Source of the DNA: Nitrospira sp. CG24A
GTDB taxonomy: Bacteria; Nitrospirota; Nitrospiria; Nitrospirales; Nitrospiraceae
Assembly: GCA_002869925.2 (NCBI GenBank)
Contig: NEWT02000037.1
Location: forward strand, 60,822 to 102,473
Direction of reading: 5' to 3'
Length of the DNA stretch: 41,652 bases
In this document: one piece after another, positions 34,379-40,712 of the stretch
How positions within the stretch are numbered: the stretch's first letter is position 1
Layout of the letters: each line of letters opens with the position of its first letter
Position numbers and translations under genes: made by a program
Notes under the pieces: model-generated
The model's input: only the letters and a program-made list of their open reading frames with translations
What the model was told of the DNA's origin: nothing
The model's database searches: none

Positions 34379-35947
34379 TTATGGCGCGGGCTTTAAGGAC
34401 ACCACGCTCTGAGCCCAGGCTTGGGCAGCCGGCTGGGTCGCTCCCACGGACTGAGCGCCATGCAGGGCCTTGTTCAGGGTGTACATCAGTGTGCCATCCA
34501 CGGTTGGGCTCGTGTCGCGGTTCACCTGCTCGGTTTGCCCGGCTCCGTTCGTCACGTTTTGATCCTGCGTGAGTGCGCAGCCCAGGATCATGGCATTGTC
34601 GGACACCGTGGTGATCGAGGACGAGAGGGCCGCCGTCGTCCCCGTGTTCCCGGTGTGCGCATCGATGGGCGTGGTTTGATTGACGCCGTTGAACACGATG
34701 GCGTTGGCAATGCCATAGCTGCTCAGCGGACTGGTCCACGTGACGACGAGATTGGCCGTCCCCACCGGGGGATTTTTCAGATACCAGATTTCCGACCCAA
34801 AACTATCACTCGCGGGGAGGGCGATCCGATCATGGCGGACCTTCGTCAACGCCACCCCGCCACGCGTGGCCGACAAGACCGGAATATCCCCGGCCACCGT
34901 GTCTCGTGCCGCGGTGCAGAGCACCAAGACTTTATTGCTGCCCGCAAGGACGGTATGGGCAAATGTAATGGAGTTGGTGGTATTGGATGCCGCAGAGGTG
35001 GTGACGTTCGACACCGAAGGGCCGGGGGGAATAGCCATGTTCACGGGCAAGGTATAGAGGCTATCGTTTCCAGCCACATCGAAGGCATTGACGGTGTACG
35101 AATAGCTCACGCCGGCCTGCGCACTGGCATCGACATACGAGGTCGCAGGGGCCGCGATGGGTTGGAATGTGCCGGTGGGGTTACAGGGAGCTGGATTGCA
35201 TCGCCGCAGATGATACCCGGCCAGTCCGCTGCCGGGCACAGGATCGAAGGAGGCCGACCAGGAAATCGTCTTCGTGGCCGGGTTGGTCGTCAGAAACTCC
35301 GGCACGAATGGGTCGACGTTATCGATCACCGCCGACGCCGGCCCGATGCGCGCATTCCCGACCGCAACACGATCCCACCACATGTTACCGATGCCACATT
35401 GAACGAAAATCTGGGCTTCCGAAAACTTTGTTGTTGATGGGTTAGACAATCCTTGGCTATTGATGCTACTCGGGGTCGGTCCCCTCATCTGCAAATTCAA
35501 CCGCTCAATGTATAGCGTTCCGTTGACCCAGAGGCGCACGAGGCCGTCTGCTTGCCCAGGTGTATTCATCTTCCATTCGGTCTCAACTTGATCCCACGCC
35601 GTCGAGGAGACAGGCGGACCGCCTTGGTATAGAACAGAACCCATTGACCAGCCTCCCTCTAGGCTAATCGTATAGCTCTGGTTGTACATCAGCACTGTTA
35701 GAACCGGCCAGGTCTTCGCTCCACCTACGCTTGGGGCGAACCTAAACATTTTCGTACTATTACTACTTGCGATAAGAAAACCTGGGGACTTGCGCACAGC
35801 GGCTCTGGTGAAAAGCCAGTCCTGACCAGAAAAGAAATAGTAAATCGATGGGTTGTCTAATCCACAACTCACGCCCGGTGAGGACGTGTTGTCCACAAAT
35901 GTTGTCTTAACGGACTTCGACCCTGAGAACGACAGCGAGTTCGTCAC
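34379..35947 (-). CDS. Surface lectin/FnIII protein, main part (frameshifted from its signal peptide)
   Basis: The 522-residue frame starts at GTG 35947 with TNSLSFSGSKSV, which is really the continuation of the fragment at 35944-36159. Residues 1-190 are a concanavalin-like jellyroll (GQADGLVRLWVNGTLYIERL, NMWWDRVAVGNARIG). A fibronectin type III domain follows (SGLAGYHLRR, SYTVNAFDVAGN). The C-terminal third is a beta-sandwich with VLVLCTAARD and MILGCALTQDQ, seen in cell-surface proteins. It is expected outside the cell and to bind or cut polysaccharide. Without its signal it would stay in the cytoplasm. Confidence 0.7.
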   Translation of the reverse strand: MTNSLSFSGSKSVKTTFVDNTSSPGVSCGLDNPSIYYFFSGQDWLFTRAAVRKSPGFLIASSNSTKMFRFAPSVGGAKTWPVLTVLMYNQSYTISLEGGWSMGSVLYQGGPPVSSTAWDQVETEWKMNTPGQADGLVRLWVNGTLYIERLNLQMRGPTPSSINSQGLSNPSTTKFSEAQIFVQCGIGNMWWDRVAVGNARIGPASAVIDNVDPFVPEFLTTNPATKTISWSASFDPVPGSGLAGYHLRRCNPAPCNPTGTFQPIAAPATSYVDASAQAGVSYSYTVNAFDVAGNDSLYTLPVNMAIPPGPSVSNVTTSAASNTTNSITFAHTVLAGSNKVLVLCTAARDTVAGDIPVLSATRGGVALTKVRHDRIALPASDSFGSEIWYLKNPPVGTANLVVTWTSPLSSYGIANAIVFNGVNQTTPIDAHTGNTGTTAALSSSITTVSDNAMILGCALTQDQNVTNGAGQTEQVNRDTSPTVDGTLMYTLNKALHGAQSVGATQPAAQAWAQSVVSLKPAP

Positions 35948-36159
35948 TTCGTTTTGTTATGGCCGGGAGCGTTGATAAACTCAAGCCCGAAATCATTCCA
36001 TCCCTGACATGGGAAATCGTTCCCACTGCCTGACGCACAGGACTCGAAATCGGCATCGACAAACACGGCCGCCTGCGCCGGTAGTGTAGGTATGGCGAAT
36101 AGGAATAGGATGCACAGGATGCGTGTGATCAACAATCGCGTCATCATCATTCCCTCCAT
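35944..36159 (-). pseudogene. Signal peptide and N-terminal fragment of the lectin/FnIII protein
   Basis: The 71-residue fragment has a signal peptide (RILCILFLFAIPTLPAQA) and the start of the jellyroll (VFVDADFESC, CQGWNDFGLEF) and ends GHNKTK-stop. The next frame takes over at VTNSLSF: one missing base in the AACAAAACGAAG stretch would join them as KTKVTNSL. The overlap is GTGA. Confidence 0.65.
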
Positions 36160-36455
36160 GTTCTGTTCAACTCGGTGAGAGCACTTTCGACGCCGCTAGA
36201 GACGATGATCGTGATTCGTGAAGCTAAGATTAGGTATCGGGGATTGGTGAATATCGGGGCGATAGGCGTGGGGAGCATGATCGAACATGGACCGTCTCAG
36301 TATTAATGAGCTGCCCTACGTACTCCTGCTATGCACACTGTATCTGCCGATAAATCAACCTTGGCGTCTGCGATTTGTGCGTTCGTATCAATAGGGCCTG
36401 AGATAGGTACCCGATCCGGCTAGCGAGGCAGACAGCCTGTCTGAGAGGATCTGAA
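36160..36455. other. Divergent intergenic region
   Basis: No gene is seen. It holds the promoter of the lectin gene on the minus strand, but no clear -10/-35 or sigma-54 pair is visible in that direction. Confidence 0.35.
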
Positions 36456-36652
36456 GTGATACAGAGGTGAATCAGTTTAGATTCATAGAGGACGCATGCC
36501 TCACTCGCTCGCTTTCAACTCCTCCCTTCCCATCCTTCGATTCATCTGACTGAAATATTACGTATTCTTGGGAGGTGGTCCTGCCAATTCCCCACAAAGT
36601 TGGCTGTGTGTTTGCTCTGGCCCAGGTGAGATTCTCTCGGCATGAGAGTTGC
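36456..36652 (+). promoter_or_regulatory. Control region B: activator palindrome and sigma-54 promoter of the PilZ gene
   Basis: TGAATC-AGTTTA-GATTCA is at 36468-36485, and a further GATTCA half site is at 36539. The sigma-54 core TCGGCATGAGAGTTGCT has GG at 36639-36640 and GC at 36651-36652. The sequence aligns along most of its length with 39259-39436 and shares the -24/-12 core of site A nearly letter for letter. Confidence 0.7.
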
Positions 36653-36699
36653 TTTTTAAATTGGTATTACGAATGTCCACTGCGAAGGAGGAGTTCGCC

Positions 36700-37056
36700 A
36701 TGGGAGGAACAATACACCAGTTGTCCGAACAGGAACCCCAGGTGCTCTGGAGAGAACCACGGCGGTCTGTGCGAGTGGTTGTGGATTTTCGGATAGTCGT
36801 TGCGAATAAGGCAGGTCTCGCCAGCGGGCAGGTGATCGATATGACGGCGAGGGGGTGTGGCCTCCGCCTCGCGAAAGCCCTCAAGCCCGGGCAATATCTG
36901 ACGCTTATGATGTACCCAGGCGGCAGTCCCGCCGCCGTGCCATGCGATGTGGGCAGGGTACAGTGGGCCGAAGGAGACCGGGCGGGTCTCGCCTTTCTGT
37001 CTCTATCGCATGAGAACGAGCGAAGGCTACACCAGCTTTGCGGCGATCGGTTCTAG
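36700..37056 (+). CDS. PilZ-domain protein, probable c-di-GMP receptor
   Basis: I start at ATG 36700 (AAGGAGGAG ahead); the frame open from 36649 covers the promoter itself. The 118-residue protein has REPRRSVRV (RxxxR) and later VIDMTARGCGLRL (the D-x-S/T-x-x-G motif, with Thr for Ser), followed by the barrel strands LTLMMYPGG and VGRVQWAEGDRAGLAFLS. PilZ proteins bind c-di-GMP and change motility, exopolysaccharide or surface functions. A sigma-54 promoter with an upstream activator site lies ahead. Confidence 0.85.
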   Translation: MGGTIHQLSEQEPQVLWREPRRSVRVVVDFRIVVANKAGLASGQVIDMTARGCGLRLAKALKPGQYLTLMMYPGGSPAAVPCDVGRVQWAEGDRAGLAFLSLSHENERRLHQLCGDRF

Positions 37057-37068
37057 TTCGAGGCCTAG

Positions 37069-37299
37069 ATGCTCACGGAACGTATTCCATATCCGCCCGT
37101 CGAGAATGTCGAGGCAGGTATCCCCTCCGGTCGGGCCATCGGGACCGATATCCGGTGTCCCTTCTGTTTTTCAGTACAGTGCCATCGGTCTCTGCGGCAT
37201 GGGGGGCGTGATTTCTTCCGTCGATTGTTCGGCAAGTTTCCCTGGCGTTGCCATGGGTGCAGGAAGCGATTTTATTTACGAAAACGGTCCCTTGACTGA
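37069..37299 (+). CDS. Small zinc-ribbon protein
   Basis: The 76-residue protein has CPFC near residue 30 and CHGC near 62, a four-cysteine zinc ribbon, with a basic middle (SLRHGGRDFFRRLFG) and a basic end (RKRFYLRKRS). It probably binds nucleic acid or a protein. It starts 12 bp after the PilZ stop, so the two form an operon under the same sigma-54 control. Confidence 0.7.
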   Translation: MLTERIPYPPVENVEAGIPSGRAIGTDIRCPFCFSVQCHRSLRHGGRDFFRRLFGKFPWRCHGCRKRFYLRKRSLD

Positions 37300-37461
37300 C
37301 AATCGCCATACACGACGGCTCGTACTCGTGGCAGGTATGTGGGCAGGGGAGCCTTTCCGAGTCTCTCTCCCTTTTTGCCTCCTAGTACTCAAATGGTGGA
37401 AACGGTAGGTCTTTTCGGTCCTATTCTCGAATGAGTAGGCCCTAGTAGTTTATTCGAGTAA

Positions 37462-37483
37462 AACTGGGGGAACCCCCAGTTTC
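37462..37483. terminator. Perfect 22-bp palindrome
   Basis: AAACTGGGGG-AA-CCCCCAGTTT is a perfect palindrome with only two bases between the arms. CTCGAAT...ATTCGAG flanks a pair of short arms just ahead. It may end the PilZ transcript, or be a protein-binding site for the gene at 37568; the tight loop makes an RNA hairpin less likely. Confidence 0.45.
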
Positions 37484-37567
37484 GCAACCTGTATCTTCAG
37501 GCGCAGGGTAGTGCTTCATCTCTCTGACGTCTCATTATGGGCACTGCGCTCCACGGAGGTGACGACC

Positions 37568-37804
37568 ATGGCGATCATTATCACCACCATGTTTTTGCTA
37601 CTGCCGGTGCTCGTTGCCCTGTACCTCTCTGTGTCCGGCGTGTTCACCAATCGGAGGTCGTTTCAGTCTGTCTTTTATGCCCTGTTGGCCTTCTTTGCGC
37701 TGACTGTTGGGATCAGCTTGAGCATTCAATATTCCTACCAAAGCTACGATCCCCCGGCAACAACCCCGGTTTCGCTGAGTGAGGTTCTGTCAAAAACTCT
37801 ATGA
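37568..37804 (+). CDS. Small membrane protein
   Basis: The 78-residue protein starts at ATG 37568 with GGAGG ahead. It has two membrane helices (IIITTMFLLLPVLVALYLSV and YALLAFFALTVGISLSIQY). No family is recognised. It overlaps the end of the facing gene by 6 bp. Confidence 0.6.
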   Translation: MAIIITTMFLLLPVLVALYLSVSGVFTNRRSFQSVFYALLAFFALTVGISLSIQYSYQSYDPPATTPVSLSEVLSKTL

Positions 37805-39064
37805 ATAGAGGGCGCGAACGATCGTCGTCGTATTGAACAGCATCGCGTTCAGGCGGGTGTAGGCTGCGTGACCATAGTAGTGATCGCGCACATTCGTTGA
37901 CCCCGTGGAATCTTGATAGTCGGCGAGAATCCCCAGTCCCTCACTCGGGATACGGACAGCACGGCGGGCACATTCGAGCCATCGTTCGAATCCATCAAAC
38001 GGCTCAACCATTTCCCACAGAGCTTTGTTTGCTGCTTTTGCCGGCTCGGTCGTCGGCACGGCGTCGCTGCCGGCTACGGCCAGTTCCTGCACGTAGTCGC
38101 CGCCCCATGCAATCGGCATCTCCATTGTGATCTGAGGTAATTCCATTTTCGAGAGCCATGTTTTGCCGTCGGTTCGCATGGTGCGATGGTTCACGATATG
38201 CAGCAGCTTGCCGAGGTCTGATGGATCCCATCCGTATCGCACCGGCATGCCAAACGTGACGATGTCCAGCGCTGCTCCATTGAGAAAGGTGCCGTTCGAC
38301 AGCAACGGAACGACACGTTGGATTGTCGAGATGATGTCTGGTCGATTGATCTGCGAGGCAAAAGCCGACAAGAGATCGAATAGACGCATCCGGCTACTAT
38401 TCGCGGTCACACATAAGAGGTTTGAGACGAGAGCGAGGATTAGTCCCGCCTGCCCATGAGCCTGTACCAGGATGCGATCTCCTTGGCCCAGCTTGTGTGC
38501 CTCGACCCAGTCGCGAAGACGTCCGAGCATTGAGACAGCCGCCATGGCACGGCCCAGGTGATGGTGTTCGCAGGACCAGAGTTCACGGACGCAATGGATC
38601 GGGCGTTCGAGACCTTGGTTAAGCGATTGCCTCATCAGTTCCGCATAGACGTCCGTAAAGTTTCCTGCGTCGCCGAGCTGATCGTCGAGGAGGTCCTTGG
38701 TCGGCTTATCATTGGCGAGCGGTGACTTTAACCCACCGGGCAGCGGGGGAATGCCATTGCTGCCTTCACGCATCAGGGCCAATAAGGCATCGAGCCCCGC
38801 CACGCCGCGTGAGTAGCCCCGTTTGAGCCCGCCCAGTTCATCCAACCGCTGTACCCCGAACAGGTCGGTTCCCATGACGGAGCCGTGTAGCAAGACGATC
38901 ACGCGGACACCGGCTTGCGACAACGTAGTCCCACATTGCGCCATGGCGTCGAGCCAAGCTGGAGCACCGGGCTCCAGGCCCGGCGTCAGTTCCGCTATGG
39001 CGAGACGGTCGCCGGGGTTCTTCCGCGACAGCTCATCGTATTGGAAATTATTCTCAATCGGCAT
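37799..39064 (-). CDS. Alpha/beta-hydrolase-like protein without the usual serine
   Basis: I start at ATG 39064; the frame extends to 39136, but those residues (MADCFSILL) are translated dispersed repeat. The 421-residue protein has the oxyanion-turn-like VIVLLHGSVMGTD and then ILVQAHGQAGLILAL at the place of the nucleophile elbow, where GxSxG reads AHGQAG. C-terminal HYYGHAAYTRLN holds candidate His. It is probably a lipase-fold protein that lost or moved its nucleophile. No signal peptide is seen. The function is unknown. Confidence 0.65.
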   Translation of the reverse strand: MPIENNFQYDELSRKNPGDRLAIAELTPGLEPGAPAWLDAMAQCGTTLSQAGVRVIVLLHGSVMGTDLFGVQRLDELGGLKRGYSRGVAGLDALLALMREGSNGIPPLPGGLKSPLANDKPTKDLLDDQLGDAGNFTDVYAELMRQSLNQGLERPIHCVRELWSCEHHHLGRAMAAVSMLGRLRDWVEAHKLGQGDRILVQAHGQAGLILALVSNLLCVTANSSRMRLFDLLSAFASQINRPDIISTIQRVVPLLSNGTFLNGAALDIVTFGMPVRYGWDPSDLGKLLHIVNHRTMRTDGKTWLSKMELPQITMEMPIAWGGDYVQELAVAGSDAVPTTEPAKAANKALWEMVEPFDGFERWLECARRAVRIPSEGLGILADYQDSTGSTNVRDHYYGHAAYTRLNAMLFNTTTIVRALYS

Positions 39065-39111
39065 GCGGGAGTTACATACCCGATGTTGGCAACGCACTGC
39101 AACGAAAGACA

Positions 39112-39135
39112 GCAGGATGCTGAAACAGTCCGCCA
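39112..39135. repeat. Dispersed repeat fragment at the 5' end of the hydrolase-like gene
   Basis: gcaggatgctgaaacagtcc then gcca matches the end of the element at 3444-3567. It provides false extra codons to the gene frame. Confidence 0.65.
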
Positions 39136-39258
39136 AACCTCCGGGCAGGTGCGGTTCAGTAAGGTGCCGCAGCGGATTAGGAGTACATTCTTTTCGAAAT
39201 CGTTCTCGTCTTGCACGGTGCCATTCGACTTGCGATAGCCTCTCTGAGTGAATCGGAG

Positions 39259-39436
39259 GTGATACAGGGATGAATCATTTTAGATTCATGAGAGCACGAG
39301 TGGCTCATTCGCTCGCCATCAGACCCCTCCTTCCATTTTCCCGATTCATCTGAGCGAAATAGAACGCATTTTCGTCAGGTGGTCGCACCAGCATTCCACA
39401 AGGTGAAGGGTGTTTCTGCTCTAGCGCAATTTTTGC
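39259..39436 (+). promoter_or_regulatory. Control region C: activator palindrome and sigma-54-like promoter of the DGR-type lipoprotein
   Basis: TGAATC-ATTTTA-GATTCA is at 39271-39288, with a half site TGAATC at 39249-39254 and another GATTCA at 39343. The core TAGCGCAATTTTTGCTT has the -12 GC at 39435-39436 and AG for GG at -24, with correct spacing. It aligns with control region B. Confidence 0.6.
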
Positions 39437-39495
39437 TTAAAAAAAATGGGAAGAATGAAGAGGCAATCCCTAGCGATACAGCACAGGAGGATAAT

Positions 39496-40053
39496 ATGAA
39501 CATCAGGATGCGTGTAGGAATGGGGAGCATCGTGCTCATGCTGGGCGGACTGCTCCTGGCAGGTTGCGGGTCAATGGCGCAGAGCGCGGCGGTGATCGAC
39601 CTGAGCGGCGTCACCCAGAACTGGGATAAGGTGATTCCTGCGGCGCAGCGCTTCGTGGTGCTGCCGGCCTTCAACAACGACGCGGTTCGGGATAACGAAA
39701 CCGGCCTGGTGTGGGAGCAATCCCCCTCGACCGCGACGAATGACTGGACCAACGCACGGTTCGAATGTGCCCGCCGCACCACCGGCGGCCGCCAAGGCTG
39801 GCGCCTGCCCTCGGTGCACGAGCTGGCCAGTCTGGTCGATCCGTCCGTCGCAGCACCGGGCCCGACCATCCCGGCTGGCCATCCCTTTACCAACGTCCAG
39901 TCGTCCCACTATTGGTCGGCGGCGACGTCCGCAGACTTTCCAACGAGCGCGTGGCTCGTGTTCTTCGGCAGTGGCGACGTGTTCACCTCCGTTAAGGCCG
40001 GCAGCCTCCACGCTTGGTGTGTTCGTGGGGGCATGAATGCGGATACGTATTGA
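39496..40053 (+). CDS. DUF1566 (Lcl) lipoprotein, probable DGR variable protein
   Basis: I start at ATG 39496 (CAGGAGG ahead). The 185-residue protein has lipobox LLAGC (MGSIVLMLGGLLLAGC). The DUF1566/CLec-like domain shows NETGLVWEQSP, GGRQGWRLPSVHELASLVD and SSHYWSAATSADFPTSAW, and ends HAWCVRGG. In DGR targets this last part is the variable region. The codons expected to vary here (AGC, CTC, TTC, TTC, GGC, AGT, GAC, TTC, TCC, GTT, GGC, AGC, CTC, CAC) all end in C or T, as when AAC/AAT template codons mutate at A. It is surface-exposed, probably for binding ligands. The promoter is of sigma-54 type. Confidence 0.8.
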   Translation: MNIRMRVGMGSIVLMLGGLLLAGCGSMAQSAAVIDLSGVTQNWDKVIPAAQRFVVLPAFNNDAVRDNETGLVWEQSPSTATNDWTNARFECARRTTGGRQGWRLPSVHELASLVDPSVAAPGPTIPAGHPFTNVQSSHYWSAATSADFPTSAWLVFFGSGDVFTSVKAGSLHAWCVRGGMNADTY

Positions 40054-40082
40054 TCATTCGGTGATTGGAGTGGTTTGGACAT

Positions 40083-40120
40083 TCGGGGGCGGACCGGGGG
40101 CGTGAGCCCCCTGCCCGCCG
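40083..40120. other. GC-rich hairpin downstream of variable region (DGR homing-site-like)
   Basis: GGGGGC-GTGA-GCCCCC (40096-40111) is a perfect 6-bp stem with a 4-base loop, inside outer arms GGCGG (40088-40092) / CCGCC (40115-40119). DGR targets carry a G/C run and a hairpin of this kind just after the variable region. It could also end the transcript. Confidence 0.6.
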
Positions 40121-40174
40121 ATGGATCAAGCATCAACGTCGTACTGACTGCTGACCACTGAAAGTGTTCTTGCT

Positions 40175-40250
40175 ATGGCCCGCTACGAACACCTGCCCAT
40201 TTACAAGACCACCATGGACTTGGCCGTGTATCTCGAACAGGTTAGCGGAT
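40175..40250 (+). pseudogene. Truncated avd gene (DGR accessory protein, N-terminal 24 codons)
   Basis: From ATG 40175 the frame reads MARYEHLPIYKTTMDLAVYL and EQV, the conserved start of Avd / four-helix-bundle proteins in DGRs. After about 40240 similarity stops where the facing gene's stop codon (40242) begins; the frame then continues only as antisense of that gene. Avd normally has about 110-130 residues and four helices; only the first helix is left. The deletion likely removed the rest, plus template repeat and reverse transcriptase. Confidence 0.7.
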
Positions 40251-40709
40251 GGCTGTCGGGGCTGGTTCGGGATGATCAGGTGCCTGCTTGGGCTGGATCT
40301 GATTCCTCGGCATGACGGCGATGGCGCTGCACGTCTTGCCTTCTTCGTCGATCTGGTGATCCACAATTTTCACACCTTGCAAGTATTCTTGAACGATCTC
40401 TTCCCTGGTGAGTTCGATGTCTTGTTCCGCCTCGCGGCCGGTCCGTTCTCGAACTCGGTCGACCATATGTTCTTTCACCAGAATTCTAATCTGCTTGGCC
40501 AAATCGCTACGGGCCGAGAGTTCCGATACTCGCTGGCAGACGATCTTGCCTTTGGACAAGTCACCCTGGCCCTTACCGATCACATAGTGCTCGCCTGAAT
40601 AGCTGGTGCGAATCTCGCCTGCATCTGTAGCCAATGAATGTAGCGGCAGCAAAACGGAACAGCCTGTGGCGATCAACGCCGCAATACACTGATGACCGGT
40701 GCTCTTCAC
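40242..40709 (-). CDS. Secreted LPP20-like protein
   Basis: The 155-residue protein starts at GTG 40709 with GGGAGG ahead. It has a signal peptide (CIAALIATGCSVLLPLHSLA). The mature part (CQRVSELSARSDLAKQIRIL, then KEHMVDRVRER and a VKIVDHQIDEEGKTCSAIAV strand) resembles the LPP20 / FlgT-N alpha/beta module of surface lipoproteins. A proline-rich tail ends the protein. It begins 3 bp after the stop of the upstream gene with a related module, so the two form an operon. Its 3' end abuts the avd remnant. Confidence 0.7.
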   Translation of the reverse strand: MKSTGHQCIAALIATGCSVLLPLHSLATDAGEIRTSYSGEHYVIGKGQGDLSKGKIVCQRVSELSARSDLAKQIRILVKEHMVDRVRERTGREAEQDIELTREEIVQEYLQGVKIVDHQIDEEGKTCSAIAVMPRNQIQPKQAPDHPEPAPTAIR

Positions 40710-40712
40710 TCG

